From: JAXHLG01 sp964505305
Lineage (GTDB): Bacteria; Patescibacteriota; Minisyncoccia; Moranbacterales; DUUL01
Length of the DNA: 22,904 nucleotides
Assembly: GCA_964505305.1 (NCBI GenBank)
Contig: CAZDHE010000015.1
Location: 1-22,904 of the forward strand
Reading direction: 5' to 3'
In this document: positions 7,500-14,449 of the stretch, in pieces
Position numbering within the stretch: position 1 is the first letter of the stretch
How the letters are laid out: the number at the start of each line of letters is the position of its first letter
Notes under the pieces: generated by a model
Told to the model about the DNA's origin: nothing
The model's input: the letters and a program-made list of their open reading frames with translations, nothing else
The model's database searches: none
Made by a program: the position numbers and the translations under genes

Positions 7500-7922
7500 C
7501 TAACTCTTTTGCACCTTGTTAATGATGGCGGAAAATATATTTCTCAGTTCTCTGCATTCGGCAAATAATTCTCGCATTCTATTTGAAAATTCAGGGTTTG
7601 CTTCTTGAATCAGCTCCAGCCAGTGATCGGTTTCTTTGGCTTCTTTTCTGGATATTCTTGTTCTGTAAAGAAAATCTTTTTTAGTCAAAGCCTCGTTGGC
7701 TTCTCTGTAGTTGGCTCCGATTGAACCGGAGGAGCGAGTAATTTGCTTGATTAATTCAATATTTTGGCAATTCTTTGGAAGGGCTTTGGTTAGTCTTAAT
7801 ACTCTTTTGGCAAAATTAGTTGTTCTTTGCTCCAATTCTCTATAATCATTTGTGCTTTGACCGATTTCGTGTTTCGTGTTTTGTTTGGGCTTTGTGCTCT
7901 CGATTTTGGGCTTTTGATTCAT
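7500..7922 (-). CDS. Four-helix-bundle protein, 23S rRNA IVP (S23) family
   Basis: The 140-residue protein matches the four-helix-bundle family first known from ORFs in 23S rRNA intervening sequences. Recognisable segments are YRELEQRTTNFAKRVLRLTKALP, the family-typical QITRSSGSIGANYREANEA (about residues 65-83), and KKDFLYRTRISRKEAKETDHWL followed by a helical C-terminal part. Family length is about 115-125 residues; the first 25 residues here are Lys/Gln/Thr-rich and are encoded by the repeat array itself, so they are probably an extension captured from it. The family resembles the Avd accessory protein of diversity-generating retroelements in fold, but no reverse transcriptase is present. 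Its biological role as a free-standing gene is unknown. It is inserted between the adaptor and permease genes of one efflux operon. Confidence 0.88.
   Translation of the reverse strand: MNQKPKIESTKPKQNTKHEIGQSTNDYRELEQRTTNFAKRVLRLTKALPKNCQNIELIKQITRSSGSIGANYREANEALTKKDFLYRTRISRKEAKETDHWLELIQEANPEFSNRMRELFAECRELRNIFSAIINKVQKS
7849..7914 (-). repeat. Right decamer array, inverted relative to the left one
   Basis: Read on plus, TTTGTGCTTT, TTTCGTGTTT, TTTGGGCTTT and variants occur at 7849, 7865, 7872, 7884, 7891 and 7905. They are the reverse complement of the left array's decamer. These copies overlap the 5' end of the four-helix-bundle gene and encode its unusual N-terminal residues. Confidence 0.75.
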
Positions 7923-7923
7923 A

Positions 7924-7948
7924 GATCTTAAATCTTAAATCTTAAATC
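7924..7948. repeat. Tandem heptamer ATCTTAA x3
   Basis: Three perfect copies of ATCTTAA followed by a partial one sit immediately upstream of the four-helix-bundle ATG and before the end of the adaptor gene. They complete the repeat-rich surroundings of this insertion. Confidence 0.85.
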
Positions 7949-7975
7949 GATCTTGACAATGGAGCAATAAGATGA

Positions 7976-9202
7976 TCAATTTTCAATCTTTAATAATTCT
8001 CCTTCTCTTAAATTTCTATTACCCTCCACCACCAGTTCATCCCCTTCTTCCAAGCCTTTCAAAACCTCCACATTATCTCCCAAGGCTATTCCCAGCTCGA
8101 CCTCTCTTGCCGAAGCTTTTTCATCTTCTTTTACAAAAACCGTATTGCTGTTTCTTCCAATGTTGACCGCGTCAATAGGTATAAAATAACCGTTTCCGGA
8201 ATCAAGATCGACAAATAGCGAAATCACAGCATTCTCATTAGCCAGCTCGCAGGAGGCTTCACTGGTTTTCACGACAGCTTCATAGCGTTGATTGCCCGGA
8301 TTAGCCACAGAGGAAAGAGATTCTATCTCTCCCTTTATGGTTTTCCCGGAAATTTCCATAGCCGCTTCATCGCCTACATCAACACCGCCGGCCTCCTTTT
8401 TGTTTAGATAAATAGTCGCCTTCAAGAAACCTTCTCCGGAAATTTCCGCCACACTGTTGCCGGTATTAAGGTAATCGCCCTCTTCTATGTTTTTAGAGTA
8501 AACCTCTCCCGAGACAGGCGCTTTGATGAAAGTTTTATTGTATTGGTTTTCGGCTTGTTTTAGTTGAGATCGAGCTTGTTCCAATTGCAGCTTAGCGCTG
8601 TTGATTTGAGTCTCGGCTTGAGCCTCGGCCTGAGCCTCTTGCTCTTTAGCTGACTCATAGGCTTTTTTTGCAGATTCAATACTTTCTTTATCTCCGGTTT
8701 TCTCGGCTTTCTCTAAAGCCTTCTTGGTTTCATCTTTAGCTTTTTCCGCCAGATCTACACTTTTTTCGGTTGATTCTTCGGTTTCTTCCAAATTATCTTT
8801 ATTTATTTCATAAGATTCCTCGGCTGAGTCATAACTTGCTTTAGCTGGAACGGCGGAATCGCTTTGATCAAAAACAGCCAAGACTTGACCTTTTTTGACA
8901 TAATCGCCCGTGTTGAAGCGAACTTCGCTAATCCTGCCGGAAAACTCAGCCATAGCGACAGCTGAGTTGGAAGATTTTACAACGGCGGTCTTCTTTATGG
9001 TTGCCGATTCAGCCGACTCAGAGGAAACTTTCATGGTTTTTACCAGGGACGGATTCTCCGCTTCCTCTTCTTCGCTTTCATCCTCTGCCTTTTGGCTAAA
9101 TAAAATCGCTGCCAAAACCACTGCCGAGACCACTACCAAAACCAATAGAAACCACTTTCTTTTTTTCTTTTTTACATTAAAAGTTTCTTTGCTTGTATTC
9201 AT
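7976..9202 (-). CDS. RND efflux adaptor subunit (membrane-fusion protein, HlyD/AcrA-like)
   Basis: The 408-residue protein begins with a basic stretch and one membrane span (about 17-35), then an acidic linker. A split lipoyl/barrel-sandwich domain follows: first half around EFSGRISEVRFNTGDYVKKGQ (in part, residues 85-105) and second half FIKAPVSGEVYSKNIEEGDY. Between them lies a long Glu/Ala/Lys-rich coiled-coil hairpin (about 113-225). A beta-barrel and membrane-proximal domain end in GLEEGDELVVEGNRNLREGE. Adaptors of this kind couple an RND permease to the cell exterior or an outer-membrane duct. The anchor is a transmembrane helix, not a lipobox Cys. It is the first gene of the efflux operon, with a promoter about 130 bases upstream; the RND permease follows after the inserted four-helix-bundle gene. 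The ATG at 9202 has no evident Shine-Dalgarno. Confidence 0.92.
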   Translation of the reverse strand: MNTSKETFNVKKKKRKWFLLVLVVVSAVVLAAILFSQKAEDESEEEEAENPSLVKTMKVSSESAESATIKKTAVVKSSNSAVAMAEFSGRISEVRFNTGDYVKKGQVLAVFDQSDSAVPAKASYDSAEESYEINKDNLEETEESTEKSVDLAEKAKDETKKALEKAEKTGDKESIESAKKAYESAKEQEAQAEAQAETQINSAKLQLEQARSQLKQAENQYNKTFIKAPVSGEVYSKNIEEGDYLNTGNSVAEISGEGFLKATIYLNKKEAGGVDVGDEAAMEISGKTIKGEIESLSSVANPGNQRYEAVVKTSEASCELANENAVISLFVDLDSGNGYFIPIDAVNIGRNSNTVFVKEDEKASAREVELGIALGDNVEVLKGLEEGDELVVEGNRNLREGELLKIEN

Positions 9203-9333
9203 AAATGCTTATAATGCTTAATTGAAGGATGTTGCTGCTTTGAAAAAAGCAAATTAATTCCGGCAAAAACCAAAACCTTCCCATGACTAAACCGGGATTT
9301 AAAAAAAAATATTTTAAGACATTAACATTCTTA

Positions 9334-9362
9334 ATTATAGACCAAAAAGCCGAAAAAGTAAA
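9334..9362 (-). promoter_or_regulatory. Promoter for the efflux operon
   Basis: On minus, TTTACT (9362-9357), a 17-base spacer and a perfect TATAAT (9339-9334) predict a start near 9327 and a leader of about 125 bases. The leader contains a small hairpin (GCTTT/AAAGC near 9238-9252) and no clear operator. Confidence 0.6.
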
Positions 9363-9387
9363 GAGTTAAATGGCTTATTCTCGGATT

Positions 9388-9879
9388 TCAAGAAGACACT
9401 ACGCTTATCTTATCCCCTATTTTAATGTTTTTTTCTTTGACGACTCCCGCTTTTAACTCCAAGACTTTGTCATATTTGAAATCGCCCCTGACTTTTCCGG
9501 AAAAATCTTTTGGAATAGTTTCTTTGATATCAATTATTTTGTTTCCGTCAATAAAAACAAAGTCTAAACTAAAAAACATATCTCTCATTACATAAGAATG
9601 AAAGTCTTTTTCAGAATGAATAAAAAGTTTTCCCCGTTCGGGTTTCATATTTTCAACTCCGCTTAAACCTTGATATCTTTCTTTTTCCGCTTTAGCAATA
9701 GCTGCCTCAAAGGCGGCTTTGTTTTCAATCTTTAAAACCGCATCCATTTCAATCAAGCCTTTTTGCTCAAAAAAACCGACAACAGCCAAAAAAGAAATCG
9801 GGAAAAACACTGCTGCCGACAAAAAAAATGCACCTCTCTTTTTGCAAATAAGTTTATTTTTGATTTTTGATTTTTTCAT
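9388..9879 (-). CDS. DUF192 family protein, membrane-anchored
   Basis: The 163-residue protein has a basic N-terminus, one hydrophobic segment (about 17-37, signal or anchor) and a DUF192 domain. Domain landmarks are ERYQGLSGVENM (family: ERxxGLMgR), GKLFIH, the MRDMFFSLDFVFID block (family: MKNTxxPLDIxFID), and VLELKAGVVKEKNIKIGDKI at the C-terminus. DUF192 proteins are small extracytoplasmic domains of unknown function. The gene overlaps the preceding WecA/MraY-like gene by 26 bases and belongs to the same operon with VanZ. It ends in TGA. Confidence 0.85.
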   Translation of the reverse strand: MKKSKIKNKLICKKRGAFFLSAAVFFPISFLAVVGFFEQKGLIEMDAVLKIENKAAFEAAIAKAEKERYQGLSGVENMKPERGKLFIHSEKDFHSYVMRDMFFSLDFVFIDGNKIIDIKETIPKDFSGKVRGDFKYDKVLELKAGVVKEKNIKIGDKISVVSS

Positions 9880-10885
9880 TCCGTCTTGTTAAGGAAAAAA
9901 GAAGCGTTAAAATCATAATCAACTCAACTGTCAATAAAATCAATTTATGAGCTTGGTTGAAAACAAAAAGGCTAATTAGCAAAGCTGCTCCCAGAAAGCA
10001 AAAATAAACCAGCAAAACGCCCCGCTCGCTCCATCCGTTTTTCAAAAATTTATAATGCAAATGCCTCTCTCCCGGTTCTTTTTGAAAAATCGACTTGCCG
10101 GCTTTTCTTCTCTCAACTGTCACCCAAATGAAATCAATAATCGGCAAAGCCAAAACCACCATAGTGGTAGCTATCTTGGTGCCAGCGATAATAGCCAAGG
10201 AAGCCAGAAGCACTCCGGCAAAATAACTACCTCCGGTGCCGGCGATAATTTTAGCCGGGGGAAAATTAAAAACACCGAAACCTAAAAAAGCGCCGGAGCC
10301 GATTAAGGCCAAGATTGCCACCGCGGGCTGATTCACTTCCGGACGCAGACTAACAAAAAAAATAGCTAATAAAGCCAGAATGGCGGTAATCGACAATAAT
10401 CCGTCCGAACCATCCAGCCAGTTAATGGCATTGATAATACCAATAAGCCAAAAAACAACCAGGGTCGTATTCAATAAAGAAATTGTTTTTCCAATAATCT
10501 CCACTTGGAAATAATTCGTTTCAAACAACAATTCTCCGCCAAAAGAAATAACGCCTATTTCAAAACCGAGCCAAACCAAAAGAATTCCCAAAAAAACTTG
10601 AAAGGCCAACTGAATCTTCCAAGAAAAATTTTTAAAATCGTCTAAAGCCCCAAAAAAACCAGCCAATAAAGAAGCCAATAAAATGGCCAATATTTTATTG
10701 GTAATTACTATTTCCGGGTTAATTAAAACCGTAAAAACAAAAGAGGGGATAACGGCCAGCCCTCCCCAGCGAAAAAAGCTTCTTAACTCTTTCTTTGTTT
10801 CAAATCTTCGATAAATCCAAATGACAAGCCGGTTTAGCAAGAAAGATACCCCAAAAGCGATAGCAAAATAACTAAACCATGCCAT
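9854..10885 (-). CDS. Polyprenyl-phosphate sugar-1-phosphate transferase, WecA/MraY/TagO family (GT4)
   Basis: The 343-residue polytopic membrane protein has about ten to eleven spans and the family signatures: FRWGGLAVI (38-46), GALDDFKN with the metal-binding D82-D83 (79-86), NAINWLDGSDGLL (152-164), FNFPPAKIIAGTGGSYFAG (206-224) and the cytoplasmic His motif GERHLHYKFL (272-281). It would load a sugar-1-phosphate from a UDP-sugar onto undecaprenyl phosphate to start a cell-surface polymer. The usual MGDxGS motif reads AGTGGS here, so the Asp that is catalytic or metal-binding in MraY/WecA is Thr217. The His motif and NxxNxxDGxDGL argue for WecA/TagO-type rather than MraY. It lies between VanZ (eight bases upstream) and DUF192 (overlapping). 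Confidence 0.88.
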   Translation of the reverse strand: MAWFSYFAIAFGVSFLLNRLVIWIYRRFETKKELRSFFRWGGLAVIPSFVFTVLINPEIVITNKILAILLASLLAGFFGALDDFKNFSWKIQLAFQVFLGILLVWLGFEIGVISFGGELLFETNYFQVEIIGKTISLLNTTLVVFWLIGIINAINWLDGSDGLLSITAILALLAIFFVSLRPEVNQPAVAILALIGSGAFLGFGVFNFPPAKIIAGTGGSYFAGVLLASLAIIAGTKIATTMVVLALPIIDFIWVTVERRKAGKSIFQKEPGERHLHYKFLKNGWSERGVLLVYFCFLGAALLISLFVFNQAHKLILLTVELIMILTLLFSLTRRNEKIKNQK

Positions 10886-10893
10886 AGAAAAAA

Positions 10894-11295
10894 TTAAGAT
10901 TTATTAGCAAATAATTTTCTCGCGCCGTAAACCAAAATTAGTCCCAGTAGGACTCCTATTGAATCCAAAACCACATCTTCCCACCTACCGGATCTGTCCT
11001 TCACGAAAAACTGATGCGTCTCATCCCCCGCGGCGTAGATAAGCGCAAGAAAGAAAGATACCGAGTAAGAAACAACGTTTTTAATTTTAAGGTGATAATA
11101 AAAAATCCGCCAAAACAAAAAGGCAAGAATAGCATATTCCGTCAAATGGGCAATTTTTCTAAAAATAATCTCCCAATGAACGGCCGCTCCCGTCTTTAAA
11201 CCGGGAATAGAGGATAAATAAAAAATAATCCCCATCCAAACAAAGGCGGGAAAATAATAAAAAACAAAAATTTTGAAAAAATGTTTCTTTTTCAT
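10894..11295 (-). CDS. VanZ-like family membrane protein
   Basis: The 133-residue protein has four predicted spans and the VanZ pattern: an FLSSxPG-like first loop (YLSSIPG), RKIAHLTEYAILAFLFW (about 46-62), and the conserved DETHQFFVKDRSGRWEDVVLDSIG block (about 91-114) before the last span. VanZ relatives are found beside envelope genes; the enterococcal member gives low-level teicoplanin resistance by an unclear mechanism. Here it is eight bases upstream of the WecA/MraY-like transferase, fitting a role in lipid-linked sugar or wall metabolism. That role is inferred from context. Confidence 0.85.
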   Translation of the reverse strand: MKKKHFFKIFVFYYFPAFVWMGIIFYLSSIPGLKTGAAVHWEIIFRKIAHLTEYAILAFLFWRIFYYHLKIKNVVSYSVSFFLALIYAAGDETHQFFVKDRSGRWEDVVLDSIGVLLGLILVYGARKLFANKS

Positions 11296-11327
11296 ATTTC
11301 AGTCTTAACCAAGATGTTAACAAACCC

Positions 11328-11447
11328 TTAATCGCCCTCTATGCCGAAATCTTTCTCCAAAATATCCCGGGTTATTTTATACAAAGCATATAGAGGCAAC
11401 CATACCCACAAAAGCCTTTCTATAAAAAACTCAAAAAATTCGTTCAT
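11328..11447 (-). CDS. Small putative membrane protein, 39 residues
   Basis: An ATG at 11447 opens a frame of 39 codons ending in TAA at 11328. The product begins MNEFFEFFIERLLWVWLP and continues LYALYKITRDILEKDFGIEGD. It has an amphipathic start, a single aromatic hydrophobic stretch with Trp-Val-Trp-Leu-Pro, then a charged helix, which is coherent for a small membrane-associated protein. It lies 32 bases upstream of VanZ in the same direction and fills an otherwise empty gap. There is no strong Shine-Dalgarno, so the call rests on composition and position. It may be the first gene of the VanZ-WecA-DUF192 operon. Confidence 0.5.
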   Translation of the reverse strand: MNEFFEFFIERLLWVWLPLYALYKITRDILEKDFGIEGD

Positions 11448-11467
11448 ACGGTTGCTTTAAATTTTAC

Positions 11468-11489
11468 AAGCCCGGTAAATTCCCGGCTT
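11468..11489 (-). terminator. Possible weak terminator after the HAD gene
   Basis: AAGCC(C)GG and CC(C)GGCTT arms form a short GC-rich stem with a bulge, followed on minus by TGTAAAATTT. The stem lies about 60 bases past the HAD phosphatase stop. The T-run is interrupted, so it may instead be part of the leader of the small ORF at 11328-11447. Confidence 0.3.
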
Positions 11490-11548
11490 CAATTTTCCCA
11501 TTGCAATAGCAAAAATAGTTTTCCAAATTATTACAAACAATTTTTCCT

Positions 11549-12262
11549 TTATATTTCATATATAACGTCCTTTTTTTCCACTACGATTTTCCAGCCGTTT
11601 TTTTCCGCTATTCTTTTGAGGTTTTTATTGGGATTAAAAGCAATGGGTTTCTCCACTATTTCAAGAAACTTGGCGTCGGACTCAGTATCGCCGACACCGA
11701 CAGAATTTTTTAAGCTAAAGCCTCTTTCTTTAATCAAATCTCTAATCACTTTGCCCTTATCTTTAGTAGGCTCAAATCCCGATTTGCCAGTGTAAAAACC
11801 CTCCTCATCGATCTCATAAACACTGCCGAAAAAAACATCAAAATTAAAAATTTCAGCGTAATACTCAACTATCTCAGCCGGAGAGCCGGAGATAACAATC
11901 ATAAAATGGTCTTTTTTGTATTTTTCAATTAAACCTCTGGTGTAAACATAAACCCTCTTAGCATTAAAATCCGCCACTTTTTTAGAGGCTTTTTCTATAT
12001 CCTTTTTATGACAGCCTTTGATATGTTCCTCATAAAGACTGACTAATTTTTCCCTATAAGCATCATAAGTTCCTTCATGATTGAGCCAATTCCCATAAAG
12101 CTTCACCAGCTCTTTCCGAACATCTTTCTCGAAAATCCCCATATACACCAATTCATCCAACAATTCAAAGTGGAGGTTTTTCCTGAAGATGGTGCCGTCA
12201 ATATCAAAAATAGCAACTTTGGAAAGCCTCTTCCGATCTTCTTTTTCTTGCATTTTTTGCAA
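11549..12262 (-). CDS. HAD-superfamily IB phosphatase (phosphoserine phosphatase-like)
   Basis: The 237-residue protein has all HAD motifs: FDIDGT (19-24, nucleophile D20 and acid D22), a helical cap of the IB type (about 30-110), motif II ISGSP (124-128), a Lys in TKDKGK (166-171), and GVGDTESDAKFLE (189-201, with D192 and D196 for Mg2+). IB members include SerB and related hydrolases acting on phosphoserine or other small phosphates; the substrate here is unknown. The frame opens with TTG at 12262, preceded by AAGAG at good spacing; the in-frame ATG at 12253 is the alternative start. It follows the small membrane protein by 24 bases, so it is probably the last gene of the secD transcript. 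Confidence 0.85.
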   Translation of the reverse strand: MQKMQEKEDRKRLSKVAIFDIDGTIFRKNLHFELLDELVYMGIFEKDVRKELVKLYGNWLNHEGTYDAYREKLVSLYEEHIKGCHKKDIEKASKKVADFNAKRVYVYTRGLIEKYKKDHFMIVISGSPAEIVEYYAEIFNFDVFFGSVYEIDEEGFYTGKSGFEPTKDKGKVIRDLIKERGFSLKNSVGVGDTESDAKFLEIVEKPIAFNPNKNLKRIAEKNGWKIVVEKKDVIYEI

Positions 12263-12286
12263 ATTATCTCTTAATTAAGCCTCTCT

Positions 12287-12541
12287 TTATTTTTTCCTGC
12301 TTTGGGGTTTATTTGTGCCGGTGTTCTTTTCCGATTTTTTGTAGTGCTTAATAATCTCCTCGTCCTCTTTTTCGCTCATTTTAACATAAATAGCCACCAA
12401 CAAAGTAAAAATTCCCACCATCACCCACTGAGTAGAGGCTAGCCAAATATCGGCTATTGCCCAGCCTGTCATAGCGGCCAAAATCGCCAAGAAGGCCAAA
12501 ACAAAAAAACCGTCCGCTAAAATTTTATGAAAACTTACCAT
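12287..12541 (-). CDS. Small two-span membrane protein, 84 residues
   Basis: The start is firmly set by AAAGGAGGTG six to seven bases before the ATG at 12541. The protein has two hydrophobic segments (about 10-30 and 38-54) joined by a short loop with WLASTQW, and a highly charged cytoplasmic-type tail (EKEDEEIIKHYKKSEK and on). It is located 50 bases after secD, in the same direction, so it could be a small accessory of export or simply a co-transcribed membrane protein. I do not recognise a family. Confidence 0.75.
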   Translation of the reverse strand: MVSFHKILADGFFVLAFLAILAAMTGWAIADIWLASTQWVMVGIFTLLVAIYVKMSEKEDEEIIKHYKKSEKNTGTNKPQSRKK

Positions 12542-12591
12542 TTTAACACCTCCTTTCTTTGTTTTAAATTCATTTTATTTCTATATAATTT

Positions 12592-14304
12592 TTATTTTTC
12601 TTTAGGTGCATTTTTCTGTTTCACCCTCCCCGGAATAAACAGCCACTTGTATTTTTCCATTCTCTCCACCAAGACAAATTGGAGTATTAGCCTGGTTATA
12701 ACAATAGCAGTAAACATAGACACCAAAATTCCAAGCATCAAAGTTATAGCAAAACCCTTAATAAAACCGGTTCCCAAAATCATCAAAATCAAAGCGGTTA
12801 AAATAGTGGAGAAATTGCCATCTCGGATAGATGTCCAAGCGCGTTTGAAGCCTTCTTCTGAGGAAACTCTTAAGCTTTTCCCTTTTTTAATCTCTTCTTT
12901 AATTCTCTCAAAAATCAAAATATTAGCATCCACCGCCATGCCCACTGAAAGAATAAATCCCGCTATTCCGGAAAGCGTTAAGGTTATAGCCATCGGAGTT
13001 ACCGAGGAGAGTTTAAAAATAGAAACCATCAATAAAGTATAAATTGACAAAGCAATCACTGCGATTAAGCCCGGCAATCTATAATACAAAATCATAAAAG
13101 CACCCACTGCAACCAAACCATAAAATCCCGCAATCAAGCTTTTTTCCAAAGAAATTTTTCCCAAAGTGGGACCCACGCTCTGCTGGCTTATCAGTTCAAT
13201 GGGAACCGGCAAAGCGCCGGCGTTGAGTCTTTGGGAAAGCGTTTTAGCTTCTTCCAGCGTGAAATCTCCATTAATAACAGCTTCCCCGTTTCGAATAACA
13301 GCTTGCACAGTAGGAGCGCTTATTGTCTCCCCGTCCAAAAAAATAGCCACCTGACTCCCCTGATTTTGTTCCGTTATCTCTTTAAATAAATCCTTTCCTT
13401 CAGCATCAAATTTCAGGCCCACCTCAGGCTGCCCCGTCTGCTGATTGAATCTGACGGAAGACTCTTCCAAATGCTGTCCGGTCAAACCTGTCCCTATAAA
13501 TTGATTTTTTTTCTGTGCCAAAACCTGCTCTTGACCGGGAGCTTGAATTAGAATGTGGGAGGCTTGAATTTTCCTTTCTCCATCTTCCTCTTTTTCGCCT
13601 GTTTTTTTGATAATATGAAAACCAAAAGAAGATTCCGCTAACTCGGGGTAAATCTCTCCCTCCTTTAGATCCTCGCTAAAAACCGCTTCTTCAAAAGCCG
13701 GCACCATTTCTCCTTTTCCGAAAAACCCTAAATCTCCACCTTTCTCTCCACTACCGGGATCATCGGATTCCTCTTTAGCTAACTCGGCAAAATCGGCTCC
13801 CTCTTTAACCTGCTTTAAGATTTCCTTAGCTCTTTTTTGAGCTTCCTCTTTTTGGACCTGAATTTGTTCTTTTTCTTCTTCTGTCAGCTCAGCTTCATCA
13901 TTTTTTTCCTTAAACTCCAAAATAGGAGTTTTGTTGATCATATTTTTAGCTTCTTCAACATCGCTTACTCCGGGTAATTCAACGATCAATCTATGGTTAT
14001 CCCCCACCTTGGAAGTTTGAACCACAGGCTCGGAAACCCCATAAGCGTCAATTCTTCTTTTGATTACATCCTGAATTCCGTCCAAAGCCTCGCTTTCGCT
14101 TCCCTTATCCACCTGAGACATATCAGCTTCATAAACCAAATGAACTCCGCCCTGCAAATCCAAGCCGAGATTTATATTAAGTTTATCGGAGGCCTCGTCC
14201 AGCCAACCAACGCCGGTAGCCTTTGGGTTAGCTATCAAACCCGTCGCAACAGCCAAAACAACCACTCCTAGAAGTTTTAATCTTAACTTATTTTTTATAC
14301 TCAT
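12592..14304 (-). CDS. secD: Protein translocase subunit SecD with an embedded parvulin-type PPIase domain
   Basis: The 570-residue protein is SecD by its N-terminal span (about 8-24), LGLDLQGGVHLVYE (46-59), RRIDAYGVSEP, and the C-terminal six-span block with VGMAVDANILIFERIKEE (454-471). SecD helps SecYEG pull proteins across the membrane with the proton gradient. Between ILEFKEK and FIGTGLTGQHLE, where ordinary SecD needs few residues, lies an insert of about 130 residues (about 135-265). It carries FAELAKEESDDPGS, GGDLGFFGKGEMVPAFEEAVF, SSFGFHIIKK and then QASHILIQ, all parvulin (PpiC/rotamase) hallmarks. In normal parvulins ASHIL comes first and FGYHII last; here the order is reversed, consistent with circular permutation. 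Both histidines (H230, H250) are kept. secF is not adjacent, unlike the common secDF arrangement. Confidence 0.93.
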   Translation of the reverse strand: MSIKNKLRLKLLGVVVLAVATGLIANPKATGVGWLDEASDKLNINLGLDLQGGVHLVYEADMSQVDKGSESEALDGIQDVIKRRIDAYGVSEPVVQTSKVGDNHRLIVELPGVSDVEEAKNMINKTPILEFKEKNDEAELTEEEKEQIQVQKEEAQKRAKEILKQVKEGADFAELAKEESDDPGSGEKGGDLGFFGKGEMVPAFEEAVFSEDLKEGEIYPELAESSFGFHIIKKTGEKEEDGERKIQASHILIQAPGQEQVLAQKKNQFIGTGLTGQHLEESSVRFNQQTGQPEVGLKFDAEGKDLFKEITEQNQGSQVAIFLDGETISAPTVQAVIRNGEAVINGDFTLEEAKTLSQRLNAGALPVPIELISQQSVGPTLGKISLEKSLIAGFYGLVAVGAFMILYYRLPGLIAVIALSIYTLLMVSIFKLSSVTPMAITLTLSGIAGFILSVGMAVDANILIFERIKEEIKKGKSLRVSSEEGFKRAWTSIRDGNFSTILTALILMILGTGFIKGFAITLMLGILVSMFTAIVITRLILQFVLVERMEKYKWLFIPGRVKQKNAPKEK

Positions 14305-14350
14305 ATCTCAATATTAACAGAAAAAAATCAAATGAGCAATACAATCCTGA

Positions 14351-14369
14351 AAGGAGAATTGTCTCCCTT
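14351..14369 (-). terminator. Possible weak terminator after the GT-C gene
   Basis: AAGGAGA (14351-14357) and TCTCCCTT (14362-14369) form a stem with a one-base bulge and an ATTG loop. It lies about 80 bases past the glycosyltransferase stop codon and before secD. On minus only TTTC follows, so efficiency is doubtful. Confidence 0.35.
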
Positions 14370-14449
14370 ATTCATACCGCTCAAGAAAAGCATTGCGACT
14401 ATCAAAAAACGGCCTTTAGAAACTACCTGAAGCTAAAAAGCCTTAAAGA

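Noticed and set aside
7500..7948. Diversity-generating retroelement, because the four-helix-bundle protein resembles Avd
   Set aside because: There is no reverse transcriptase, template/variable repeat pair or target gene in the window.
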